Shown one piece after another: positions 16,264 through 24,893 of a DNA stretch of 64,000 nucleotides. A model generated the notes under the pieces. It was not told where the DNA came from and ran no database searches. It worked only from the letters and a program-made list of their open reading frames with translations. The stretch is taken from NCBI GenBank assembly GCA_004010835.2, contig CP030868.2, positions 372,001 to 436,000 on the forward strand, written 5' to 3'. The number at the start of each line of letters is the position of its first letter. Positions within the stretch are counted from its first letter, which is position 1. Both the position numbers and the translations under genes were made by a program. Source of the stretch: Oenococcus sp. UCMA 16435. GTDB lineage: Bacteria; Bacillota; Bacilli; Lactobacillales; Lactobacillaceae.

Positions 16264-17554
16264 AGCTATTTCCTCCATTGTGTCCGCCCACCAAGCCAGC
16301 TCTTTCAATCGCAGTACCACCAGGTAAAATCGATGAAGCTTTAACTAATTTTGAAAAACCAAATTTTAAACGTAAAGAATCGGTAATCTTATCCAATTTT
16401 CGTTCTTCAATTTGTTGTTCAGAAGTTCTGAACAAATCAAATTGTTGACTATTATCCCGGGTCAAATTGCCGAAATAAACAGAAATATTACGAATCTTGT
16501 CGCCCCTCCAATTAGCATGAAAAATATCAACTACAATCTGATTTAAAATTTTACTTTCATTGGTTGGCGTGATTTTAGTTTGTTTAGAGAAACCACCGTT
16601 TGCATACTCGTTGCCAACCCAAACATGAACCAAGCTCGTCTGAAAATGATGTTTCCTGATGCGAGCGGCAACTTGGTCGGAAATTTCCCGTAAAACAACT
16701 TCAATTTCATCAGCTCTTGTATAATTTTTTGGCAAAACCTGCGAATTCCCATAAGATTTTTCTTTTGGATATACTTTTTGACTAATAATCGCCCGGTCAA
16801 TTCCCCAAGACAAAAGGTATAATTGTCCACCAATAATGCCAAATTTTTTTTCTAATTTATAAGGATCATAGTGAGCCAAATCATCCAAAGAATTTATACC
16901 AATTTTTTGCAATTTTTTAGCAGTCTTACTGCCAATGCTCCAAACAGAATTCAAATCTTTGATTGGCCATAATCGATCTTTAACCAACTTATAATTAATT
17001 TCTCCAAGACGACTATCATTATTATTCTTTGCATATACATCCATTGCAATTTTGGCTTGGGCTAAATTCTCTCCGATTCCTACTGTTGTATAAATACCCG
17101 TTTCATCTAAAACTTCTTTTTGAATTTTTTTGGCAATTTCTTTCTTGCTATTGCCAAATAATTTCCACGTCTTAGTCATATCCAAAAAACTTTCATCAAT
17201 TGAATAAATATGTAAATCTTTTTCATCTACATATTTTCGATAAATATTATTAATTTGTGTATTAATATAAATATAAAGATTCATTTGTGGCGATGTCATT
17301 ATCAATCTATTATCATTTTTCGGCATGTCACGTAAACGACTGACGTTCGATTTTAAGCCATAAAGCTTTTTTGCCAACGGGCTGGTTGCTAAAATCAATC
17401 CATCACCACCAACATTCGGTCCAGTAGAAATTACTATCAAGGCAACGTTTAGAGGATCATAGCCCAAAGAAACAGCTCCAACACTGGCATAAAAAGATTT
17501 ACTGTCAATAGCAAAAATTACTCGGTGATTTTCATTGTCAAAATAATTAGACAT
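16256..17554 (-). CDS. Y-family DNA polymerase (UvrX/UmuC type)
   Basis: The protein has 432 residues. The palm catalytic motif is IYSIDESFLDM, and the first metal site is in FAIDSKSFYASV. A helix-hairpin-helix thumb (VWSIGSKTAKKLQKIGI) and a little-finger domain follow. It is the error-prone translesion class found on Gram-positive chromosomes and plasmids (UvrX/YqjW), not the short DinB. A perfect LexA box lies in its promoter and YolD follows, so it is an SOS mutagenesis pair. Confidence 0.9.
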   Translation of the reverse strand: MSNYFDNENHRVIFAIDSKSFYASVGAVSLGYDPLNVALIVISTGPNVGGDGLILATSPLAKKLYGLKSNVSRLRDMPKNDNRLIMTSPQMNLYIYINTQINNIYRKYVDEKDLHIYSIDESFLDMTKTWKLFGNSKKEIAKKIQKEVLDETGIYTTVGIGENLAQAKIAMDVYAKNNNDSRLGEINYKLVKDRLWPIKDLNSVWSIGSKTAKKLQKIGINSLDDLAHYDPYKLEKKFGIIGGQLYLLSWGIDRAIISQKVYPKEKSYGNSQVLPKNYTRADEIEVVLREISDQVAARIRKHHFQTSLVHVWVGNEYANGGFSKQTKITPTNESKILNQIVVDIFHANWRGDKIRNISVYFGNLTRDNSQQFDLFRTSEQQIEERKLDKITDSLRLKFGFSKLVKASSILPGGTAIERAGLVGGHNGGNSYE

Positions 17555-17566
17555 CTTACATATAAA

Positions 17567-17594
17567 ATAATACGAACATATGTTCGTATGTCAA
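17567..17594 (-). promoter_or_regulatory. SOS promoter with LexA box
   Basis: -35 TTGACA (complement of 17589-17594) and -10 TATTAT (17567-17572) are 16 bp apart. The spacer holds CGAACATATGTTCG (17573-17586), identical to the Gram-positive LexA consensus, within a 20-bp palindrome 17570-17589. The leader would be only about 6 nt long, with no ribosome-binding site. Confidence 0.92.
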
Positions 17595-17626
17595 GTAATG
17601 TAAAAGAATCTAAATAAAATGTCCAG

Positions 17627-18475
17627 TTAATTGGATTTGCTTTTATTAAGCATTCGCCCTAACTGAGGACTTTTACCAAACTCATACAATTGCTGGGCTG
17701 TTAAAATTAGCTTTTCTTTTTGGTCGTTTAGACCGTATTCACCAGCAATTTTTGATTTAAGCAACAGTAATTCACCAAGATGCCAAGTAGACTTTTCTTC
17801 TGATAATATTTTTAAAGCTTTATCAATATAAGAAGCAGCACGTTTAAAATTTTCGACCAGCAAGAAATGTTCTGCAAGGGCTTGATAAATCCTGATATAG
17901 CTAATCATCGAAGGAACCGCTTCTTTTTCATAAGGAAAATCGTTTAATATTTTGATTACTCTTTTAAAACAATTTTCTGCTTTTGAAAAGTCTTCCTTAA
18001 GCTGCCAAATTTGTGCCTTAATTGTATTGGCTAATGCATCAAAAAACCACAATCTTTCCCTTTCAGAAAAACCAAGTAATTCATAACAAGCAAAATCAGC
18101 ATCTTCAATTCTTCCGTCATGAAAAGCCGAGGAAGCCGATAAATAATAAAATTTTTGTTTTTCTGCCGAAGACACCAACGCAGTTTTTTTAATCTTTTCT
18201 AATCCTGACCAAACCTGTCGATAATTTTCATTATCCAATTTAATTTTTAACTCATCGAGTCTGCTTAAACAAAATGGGCTATTAGGAAAAACATCATCAA
18301 GAGATAAGGACAGGCGCTGCATTATCTCAGTTAGGACCTCTAATTTAGGTATAACCCCGTGTTCTAAAGAACAAACAACTGTTTGAGAAGTTATATTCGA
18401 TGCAAGTTCAACTTGAGTTATTTTAAATTCTTTTCTTCTATTTCTAAATAAATTGCCATCAATGGTTAATTTCAA
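17627..18475 (-). CDS. HTH-XRE regulator with TPR-like C-terminal domain
   Basis: The protein has 282 residues. TTG 18475 is taken as start because AAGGTGG lies just ahead. Residues ~8-62 are a helix-turn-helix (ITQVELASNITSQTVVCSLE), followed by alpha-helical repeats to the end (AEKQKFYYLSASSAFHDGRI, FKRAASYIDKALKIL). This is the layout of Rgg/PlcR-type regulators that bind short peptides. No small peptide gene was found next to it, so the ligand is unknown. It stands alone between dinB-like and tuf. Confidence 0.75.
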   Translation of the reverse strand: MKLTIDGNLFRNRRKEFKITQVELASNITSQTVVCSLEHGVIPKLEVLTEIMQRLSLSLDDVFPNSPFCLSRLDELKIKLDNENYRQVWSGLEKIKKTALVSSAEKQKFYYLSASSAFHDGRIEDADFACYELLGFSERERLWFFDALANTIKAQIWQLKEDFSKAENCFKRVIKILNDFPYEKEAVPSMISYIRIYQALAEHFLLVENFKRAASYIDKALKILSEEKSTWHLGELLLLKSKIAGEYGLNDQKEKLILTAQQLYEFGKSPQLGRMLNKSKSN

Positions 18476-18560
18476 AATATGCCACCTTAAAGTAATAATT
18501 TTAATTATTCTAGCAATATGAAAAAAATAAGTCAATCGTTTAGCATTTTAGTCTAAAAAT

Positions 18561-18597
18561 AAAAAAATCGTCCGTGCTTATAAAGCAAGACGATTTT
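18561..18597 (-). terminator. Terminator of tuf
   Basis: AAAATCGTC / GACGATTTT with an inner TGCTT / AGCA stem is followed by T residues in the minus direction, 10 bp after tuf. Confidence 0.85.
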
Positions 18598-18605
18598 GAT
18601 TAGAA

Positions 18606-19796
18606 TTAGTCATCAATTTCAGAGACAGTTCCAGCGCCAACAGTATGGCCACCTTCACGGATAGTGAATTTCAAACCCTTTTCGATAGCAACTGGTTTCA
18701 TTAATTCAACAGTAAATGTAACGTGATCGCCAGGCATAACCATTTCAACGCCTTCGGGCAATTCTACGACACCAGTAACATCAGTTGTATGGAAATAGAA
18801 TTGAGGACGATAGTTAGTGAAGAATGGAGTATGACGTCCGCCTTCTTCCTTAGTAAGGATATAAACTTCACCCTTAAACTTTTTATGAGTCTGAATTGAG
18901 CCTGGCTTTGCCAAAACTTGTCCACGCTCAACGCCATCACGATCAATTCCACGAAGCAAAGCTCCGATATTATCTCCGGCCTCACCAACATCCAAAGTCT
19001 TCCGGAACATTTCAACACCAGTAACAACAGTGTTTTTAACTTCATCCTTCAAACCAACGATTTCAACTTGGTCATTAATCTTGACAGTACCACGATCGAT
19101 ACGTCCTGATGCAACAGTACCACGCCCAGTGATAGTGAAGACATCTTCGACAGGCATCAAGAATGGCTTATCAACATCGCGAACTGGAGTTGGGATATAT
19201 TCATCAATAACATCCATTAAATGCATAATAACTTTTTCCTGTTCTGGATCTCCTTGAAGAGCCTTCAAAGCAGAACCGCGAATAACAGGAATGTCATCTC
19301 CAGGAAAATCATATTCAGACAAAAGTTCACGAACTTCCATCTCAACAAGATCGATTAATTCTGGATCATCAACGAGGTCTGTCTTGTTTAAGAAGACAAC
19401 AATATAGTTAACACCAACCTGACGGGCAAGCAAGATATGCTCACGAGTCTGTGGCATAGGACCATCAGTAGCAGCAACAACAAGGATAGCTCCATCCATT
19501 TGTGCAGCTCCGGTAATCATATTTTTAACATAGTCGGCATGACCTGGTGCATCGATGTGTGCATAGTGACGCTTATCAGTTTCATATTCAACGTGGGCAG
19601 TATTAATAGTAATTCCACGTTCACGCTCTTCAGGAGCGGCATCAATTGAGGCATAATCTTGAGCTTGCGCAAGGCCCTTTTCAGACAATACCTTAGTGAT
19701 GGCAGCCGTTAAAGTGGTTTTACCATGATCAACATGACCGATAGTACCAATATTAACGTGCGGCTTAGTTCTTTCGTAATGTTCCTTTTCAGCCAA
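18606..19796 (-). CDS. tuf: Elongation factor Tu, TTG start
   Basis: The protein has 396 residues. G motifs: [29 protein letters not shown] and the SAL region. Domains II and III are complete to the end ([11 protein letters not shown]). The longer start (ATG GAG GAA) lies inside the GGAGG ribosome-binding site; TTG 19796 is 8 nt after that GGAGG and gives the conserved [19 protein letters not shown]. The promoter is about 110-130 bp upstream, giving an unusually long leader. Confidence 0.96.
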   Translation of the reverse strand: MAEKEHYERTKPHVNIGTIGHVDHGKTTLTAAITKVLSEKGLAQAQDYASIDAAPEERERGITINTAHVEYETDKRHYAHIDAPGHADYVKNMITGAAQMDGAILVVAATDGPMPQTREHILLARQVGVNYIVVFLNKTDLVDDPELIDLVEMEVRELLSEYDFPGDDIPVIRGSALKALQGDPEQEKVIMHLMDVIDEYIPTPVRDVDKPFLMPVEDVFTITGRGTVASGRIDRGTVKINDQVEIVGLKDEVKNTVVTGVEMFRKTLDVGEAGDNIGALLRGIDRDGVERGQVLAKPGSIQTHKKFKGEVYILTKEEGGRHTPFFTNYRPQFYFHTTDVTGVVELPEGVEMVMPGDHVTFTVELMKPVAIEKGLKFTIREGGHTVGAGTVSEIDD

Positions 19797-19902
19797 TTTG
19801 GTTTCCTCCATTTTAATAGTTCATCAAAAAAATAATGATGTAGGCTTAAAATTTTAAGCTTATACTTTATGGCAATTGCACTAAAAGTAAAAAGCCTTAA
19901 CT

Positions 19903-19930
19903 ATTATACAAAAGTAAGCTTGAAAAACAA
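19903..19930 (-). promoter_or_regulatory. Probable tuf promoter
   Basis: -10 TATAAT (complement of 19903-19908) and -35 TTGTTT (19925-19930), 16 bp apart. The ~100-nt leader contains a perfect palindrome GCTTAAAATTTTAAGC at 19844-19859. Confidence 0.6.
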
Positions 19931-19955
19931 AATATATCAAGTCTTTAGCTTTCTT

Positions 19956-20618
19956 TTAACTATAAATCGCCATAACATTTCCAGCATCAAAATGAATTTT
20001 GATGCTCTGATTATCCAAAAATTCATTCGAAGCAAAAACTCGATCAATTTTTGAAGAAAAATTTAATAAATCATATTTTGCTCCATAAATTGAAAAATTT
20101 TCAATATTATTCAAAACAACAAAACCGAGATATTTCTTTCTGTATTCATTTTCCAAAAGATAATCCCCGGGATTAAAAAAATTAACAATATTTCCTAAAT
20201 CAAAAATTTTCACCTTATTTAATATATTTTTATATTCAGGCAGAAACAAATTTAAGAAATTGTTGAATTCATGATCAAGACGCGAACCCGTTGCGCCAAA
20301 AATATTAATCGAATCGTATTTTCGATAATCTAGTTTTTCTTCAATCCAACGCAAAGCCAGTTCGGTATCCGTAAAATCTTTTTCCGGTTTAGCCTGAGAA
20401 AAATGTTCTAAATCAACTTTGCTTTTCACAAAAGATAATTCCTTCGCTGTCAAAGAATCAAAATCGCCAATTGCTGTGATACCTTTAGCCCCATGCTTTA
20501 ATAAATAAAAAGCACCAGCATCAACACCAATCCACTCATTTTCTCTTTCGATAAAATCGGAAAAATTTTTTGGAAAATTATCCTCGGGTCCACCGGCAAG
20601 AATATTAATTGACTTCAA
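19956..20618 (-). CDS. thiN: Thiamine diphosphokinase
   Basis: The protein has 220 residues. The start TTG 20618 (LKSINILAGGPED) is chosen because it matches the family N-terminus and has GAGG about 10 nt ahead; it overlaps rpe by 14 bp. Motifs: INILAGGPED, GVDAGAFYLLKHG, AIGDFDSL, KDFTDTELAL and GATGSRLDHEFNN, the last with the conserved GxxxxRxDH. It makes thiamine diphosphate from thiamine and ATP. Last gene of the priA-to-thiN cluster. Confidence 0.9.
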   Translation of the reverse strand: MKSINILAGGPEDNFPKNFSDFIERENEWIGVDAGAFYLLKHGAKGITAIGDFDSLTAKELSFVKSKVDLEHFSQAKPEKDFTDTELALRWIEEKLDYRKYDSINIFGATGSRLDHEFNNFLNLFLPEYKNILNKVKIFDLGNIVNFFNPGDYLLENEYRKKYLGFVVLNNIENFSIYGAKYDLLNFSSKIDRVFASNEFLDNQSIKIHFDAGNVMAIYS

Positions 20619-21276
20619 AGTTGGTAACCTCAAGCAACTTTTTAACTTTAGCAGCTGGATCGACTTTATCATATACATAAGATCCGGCGACTGCAACAGT
20701 CGCACCCGCTTCATAAGCTTTTACCAGTGTTTGGTCGTTAACCCCTCCGTCAATTTCAATATCAAAATTGAGTCCATGTTCTTTTTTACATTCATGAAGT
20801 TCGGCAATTTTAGAAATTTCTTCAGGTAAAAACTTTTGACCACCAAATCCAGGATTAACAGTCATGACCAAAACTTGATCAACCATATATAAGATTGGTA
20901 AAATCGCTGAAACCGGCGTCCCGGGATTAATAACCACCTCCGGATGAACTCCAGCGTTTTTAATCATTTGCAAAGCGCGATGAATATGTGCTGTAGCTTC
21001 TACGTGGACACCAATAATGTCGGCACCGGCCGAAACAAAAGAATCGATTAATTTTTCCGGGTGATTAACCATTAAATGAACATCCAGGGCTAATTTGCTG
21101 CCACTGGCTTTAATTTGTTTGACCCATTGCGGACCGTAAGAAATGCTTGGAACAAAATCGCCGTCCATTATATCAATATGCAAATATTTAGCTCCGGCTG
21201 CTTCAACTAATTTAATCTGTTCTCCTAAATTTAAATAATCCGCCGCCAAAATCGACGGTGCCACAATTACGCTCAT
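20605..21276 (-). CDS. rpe: Ribulose-phosphate 3-epimerase
   Basis: The protein has 223 residues. ATG 21276 with AAGGAG ahead gives the family start VIVAPSILAADYLNLGEQ. Catalytic segments: LHIDIMDGDFVPSISYG, LDVHLMVNHPE, VMTVNPGFGGQKF and IEIDGGVNDQT. It is central to the pentose-phosphate and phosphoketolase pathways of heterofermenters. It follows prkC directly; rsgA, usually placed between them, is not here. Confidence 0.95.
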   Translation of the reverse strand: MSVIVAPSILAADYLNLGEQIKLVEAAGAKYLHIDIMDGDFVPSISYGPQWVKQIKASGSKLALDVHLMVNHPEKLIDSFVSAGADIIGVHVEATAHIHRALQMIKNAGVHPEVVINPGTPVSAILPILYMVDQVLVMTVNPGFGGQKFLPEEISKIAELHECKKEHGLNFDIEIDGGVNDQTLVKAYEAGATVAVAGSYVYDKVDPAAKVKKLLEVTNFEVN

Positions 21277-21325
21277 ATTTATCTCCTTAATTACAAATAT
21301 ATAATAAAACAATTCTTACTAACTA

Positions 21326-23173
21326 CTATTTTTGAGAAACAGAATTACTGGAACTGCTGCTGCTTGACGCAGGTTTGCTACTACTATTGTCATTGCTGCT
21401 ACTACTGCTTGAAGATGAGCTGCTGCTCGAGCTAGCCGATGGGCTAGCCGAAGAAGAGCTGCTCGAAGAAGCATCAACTTTTTGAGCAACTTGTAAATTG
21501 ACAACCGTCGAAGAAGAAATTTCTGTTCCGCCATTTGGATTTTGGCTAATAATATCTCCGTCATTAAGAATCGATGTCTTTCGATAATTAACATCCAATG
21601 TAATACCATTTTGGTCAGCCCAAGACTGTGCTTCGGCCAAGCTGTCAAATGTTGGAACGGTTATTTTTTGCGCTCCTTTGGAAACAGTAAATTTAACAGT
21701 TGTTTCATAAGGATCAACTTTCTTATCAGCGTCAACTGACTGCTTGATTATTTGTCCGCTGGAAACGGAATTTGAATAACGTTCAGTTTTTTTAACTTTA
21801 TAACCCTGATTCCGTAAAACACTGGCTACATCACTATAATTAGAGCCAACATAATCACCAAAGGTTAGTTTTTTAGCTCCATTGGAAACAATTAAATCAA
21901 TTTTTGTACTTTTAGCAACATGCGATCCAATCTTGGGATCAGATTTAATAACTCGGCCCTTCTTGACCTTTCGAGAAGTCGTTTTGCTAATACTGCCAAC
22001 CTCAAGATCGTTTTCACGGATTAACTTTTCAGCAACGCTAAGCTTGTAATTTGCTGTATCAGGAACCTGTACTCTTCCAGGCCAAAACATTGCCACTAGA
22101 ATGATCCCAAAACCAATCGCTAATAGGGTCGCCAAGATCCAAGGCCAAATCTTGTGCTTTCTCTTTTTCTTTTTTCCGGGAACAGCTTTTTTTGAATCAG
22201 CAACTGAATCGGCATCATCCTTTAGAGGGGTATAAACCGGGTCAAGGCGCTGAATTCCGCTAGCGACCTGTGATTTAAGGTCGTCGATCGGAATTGTCCT
22301 TGTCTCGGCCTGATCATCGGTAAATGGGGGAAGCTTTGCTTCATCAGCCCGACGAGGCGAAAGACTTGTTCTCAAATCATTAGCCATATCCTCGGCTGTC
22401 AGATAACGATTATCGGGATTTTTAGCAGTCGCACGTAAAATGACATTCTCGAGAGCTTGAGGAATATTCGGATCAATCTCTTTAGCTGAAGGCATTTGTT
22501 CTGAAGAATGCTTCATAGCGATTGACACTACAGTCTCACCTTTGTAAGGGACTTGGCCAGTCAACATTTCGAACAAAATAACACCTAAAGCATATATATC
22601 GGACTTGTTAGTTGCCATTCCGCCACGAGTTTGCTCAGGACTTAAATAATGGACCGATCCCAAGACAGCATTTGTTTGAGTCATTCCAAATTCACTTCGG
22701 GCAATTGCAATCCCAAAATCAACAATCTTAATCGAGCCGTCTTTGCCAACAAGAATATTCTGTGGTTTTAAGTCACGGTGAACAATTCCATGGTTGTGTG
22801 CCATCGACACTGCCGACAAAACCTGTTCCATAATATTAACCACTTGGGCATACGGAACCGGATAATACTGAGAAATGTATTTCTTCAAATCCATCCCGTC
22901 AACATATTCCATCGTCAAATACTGCATACCGTCAAAAGAACCGGCATCGAGAACTTTAACAATATTTGGATGAAGCAGCTGAGCAGCAGCCTGGGCTTCT
23001 CTTTGAAAACGACGAACAAAATCCGGATTATTTTGGAGATCCAAACGGAGAACCTTGATAGCAACCTGCTGATTGTTTTGTGTGTCGACAGCTAAATAAA
23101 CATTAGCCATCCCCCCCTCACCAAGCGGCCGAATGATTCGATATCTGTTTGCAAATGTTGATCCGGGATTCAT
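21326..23173 (-). CDS. prkC: PASTA-domain Ser/Thr protein kinase with poly-Ser tail
   Basis: The protein has 615 residues. The kinase domain (~10-270) has GEGGMANVY, catalytic Lys40, IVHRDLKPQN and VDFGIA. A juxtamembrane region is followed by a membrane helix (~335-357, WILATLLAIGFGIILVAMFW), then three PASTA repeats (~365-565). The C-terminal ~48 residues are almost entirely serine. PrkC/StkP kinases sense peptidoglycan and control growth and division. It overlaps stp by 4 bp. Confidence 0.95.
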   Translation of the reverse strand: MNPGSTFANRYRIIRPLGEGGMANVYLAVDTQNNQQVAIKVLRLDLQNNPDFVRRFQREAQAAAQLLHPNIVKVLDAGSFDGMQYLTMEYVDGMDLKKYISQYYPVPYAQVVNIMEQVLSAVSMAHNHGIVHRDLKPQNILVGKDGSIKIVDFGIAIARSEFGMTQTNAVLGSVHYLSPEQTRGGMATNKSDIYALGVILFEMLTGQVPYKGETVVSIAMKHSSEQMPSAKEIDPNIPQALENVILRATAKNPDNRYLTAEDMANDLRTSLSPRRADEAKLPPFTDDQAETRTIPIDDLKSQVASGIQRLDPVYTPLKDDADSVADSKKAVPGKKKKRKHKIWPWILATLLAIGFGIILVAMFWPGRVQVPDTANYKLSVAEKLIRENDLEVGSISKTTSRKVKKGRVIKSDPKIGSHVAKSTKIDLIVSNGAKKLTFGDYVGSNYSDVASVLRNQGYKVKKTERYSNSVSSGQIIKQSVDADKKVDPYETTVKFTVSKGAQKITVPTFDSLAEAQSWADQNGITLDVNYRKTSILNDGDIISQNPNGGTEISSSTVVNLQVAQKVDASSSSSSSASPSASSSSSSSSSSSSSNDNSSSKPASSSSSSSNSVSQK

Positions 23174-23916
23174 CGATTATCCTCCAAAAATTGCGACATT
23201 AACAGAACCGTTACATTATCAAAACCGCTTTGCTCATTAGCCATATTAATCAGTCGAGCCACCATTTCACTAAGAGATTTATGCTTTGATTTAATCACAT
23301 GCAAAATATCAGGTTCTTTAACCTGTTTGGTCAGTCCGTCTGTTGCGAGCATGATAATGTCATTGTTTTTCACCTTATCCACAGCAAAAGACATTTCCGT
23401 TTGTGCATTCAAACCAAAATACCGCGTAATGCTTTGATGGTGAGGAACATTATTGACATTTTCTTTTGAAATCTGCCCATTTTGAATCAGTTCGTTGCCA
23501 AAGGAATGATCAAAAGAAAGCTGTTTTAGAATTTTGCCATCAAAAATGTAGGCCCTTGAATCACCTAAGTTGCCTATCAAAACATCATTATTGATTGCAA
23601 CCGTCAAAACCATTGTGGTTGCCATTTGAGACAAGTCGTCAAACCGTTTTCCGGCCATTAAAATTCGGCCATTCTCTTCACGGGCTTTTTCAGAAATCCA
23701 AGTCTTGGCTTCTTCGATTGAAGAAATTTCGGTTTGACGCCAGCCAAAACCAAAATTATTGACAACCATCTCTGCGGCAATATCGCCACCTTTTTCGCTG
23801 GTAACCCCATCAGCGACAATGGCCAATTTATACTGACTTTTATTCGTGAAAATCCCGACAAAGTCCTGGTTTTCTTTTTTTCGAGTTCCAATATCACTTA
23901 AATAGGCGATTTGCAT
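23170..23916 (-). CDS. stp: PP2C-type Ser/Thr phosphatase
   Basis: The protein has 248 residues. PPM/PP2C metal-binding motifs: RKKENQDFVG, VADGVTSEKGGDIA, NLGDSRAYIF, MLATDGLTKQV and GFDNVTVLL. It counteracts the PrkC kinase encoded next, which it overlaps by 4 bp. The ATG has only a weak ribosome-binding site (ACGGAT). A TATAAT lies in the 25-bp gap after fmt. Confidence 0.94.
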   Translation of the reverse strand: MQIAYLSDIGTRKKENQDFVGIFTNKSQYKLAIVADGVTSEKGGDIAAEMVVNNFGFGWRQTEISSIEEAKTWISEKAREENGRILMAGKRFDDLSQMATTMVLTVAINNDVLIGNLGDSRAYIFDGKILKQLSFDHSFGNELIQNGQISKENVNNVPHHQSITRYFGLNAQTEMSFAVDKVKNNDIIMLATDGLTKQVKEPDILHVIKSKHKSLSEMVARLINMANEQSGFDNVTVLLMSQFLEDNR

Positions 23917-23942
23917 AAGATATCCGTAACACTAACGTAATA

Positions 23943-24893
23943 TTATATCCTATTTGCCATGTCGCCGACATGAAGGTTTTTACCGGCACCATTTAAAAAG
24001 GAAGAAACATCCATTATTTTTTTACCAACAGGTTGAATTTCCTGCAAAAAAACTGTTCGGCCGTCAGCTGCCGTTATTGCAAGATCGTGTTTGGATTTAA
24101 TTGAAATCGAACCAATTTCCCCTTGATAAGGTCCAATTTTTGCTTTAAAAATTTTGATTTTTTCATCAGCGATTTCGAGACTGCTTCCCGGCTTTGGTGA
24201 TAAACCACGAATCAAATTAACAATTTTTTCAGCTTTTTGATGATAAAAATCCAATTCAGTCAATTCATGATTGATTTTCGGTGCCAAAGTGATTTGATTT
24301 TTGTCCTGTTGAATTGGAGAAATATTGCCACTAACCATTTTCGGCATTGTTTTCAAAAGCAGGTTGCGACCGACAACTGCCAGCTTGTTAAACAAAGAAC
24401 CGGCATCGTCGTTTTCCTCAATCAAAATTTTTTCAGTACTGATAAGATCACCGGCATCCATTGCTTTGACCATGTACATAATTGAAACGCCAGTCTCTTT
24501 ATCCCCATTGATCAGGGCCCAATTAATCGGCGCGGCTCCACGATATTTTGGTAGTAAACTGGCGTGAACGTTAATTGAAGCAATTTTAGCCGACTTCAAT
24601 AACTTAGACGGAACAAACTGGCCAAAGGCTGCCGTCACCAAAAAATCAGCCTGCATAGAAATCAGCTGATTCATTTCTTCTGATCGAGAAAGCTTTTCTG
24701 GTTGGAAAATTGGTAATTTATAATCTAAAGCCAATTGTTTGATTTTCGTCGGCTGCAAAATTTTTTTCCGGCCGACCGGTCGATCCGGTTGACTGACAAC
24801 AGCAACTACTTCAAAATCGGCATCATCAATCAATCCCTGTAAAACAACTTCACTGAAATCGGAAGTTCCAAAAAATATTACTGAATTAGTCAT
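23943..24893 (-). CDS. fmt: Methionyl-tRNA formyltransferase
   Basis: The protein has 316 residues. N-terminal formyltransferase fold: VIFFGTSDFSEVVLQGL, SQPDRPVGR, and the catalytic region NVHASLLPKYRGAAPINWAL; C-terminal domain from ~205 (FYHQKAEKIVNLIRGLSPKP). It formylates initiator Met-tRNA. Its start touches the priA stop. In many Firmicutes rsmB follows; here stp does. Confidence 0.96.
   Translation of the reverse strand: MTNSVIFFGTSDFSEVVLQGLIDDADFEVVAVVSQPDRPVGRKKILQPTKIKQLALDYKLPIFQPEKLSRSEEMNQLISMQADFLVTAAFGQFVPSKLLKSAKIASINVHASLLPKYRGAAPINWALINGDKETGVSIMYMVKAMDAGDLISTEKILIEENDDAGSLFNKLAVVGRNLLLKTMPKMVSGNISPIQQDKNQITLAPKINHELTELDFYHQKAEKIVNLIRGLSPKPGSSLEIADEKIKIFKAKIGPYQGEIGSISIKSKHDLAITAADGRTVFLQEIQPVGKKIMDVSSFLNGAGKNLHVGDMANRI

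Noticed and set aside
18675..19796. ATG 19811 as the tuf start
   Set aside because: That ATG is part of the GGAGG ribosome-binding site; the conserved N-terminus begins at the TTG.
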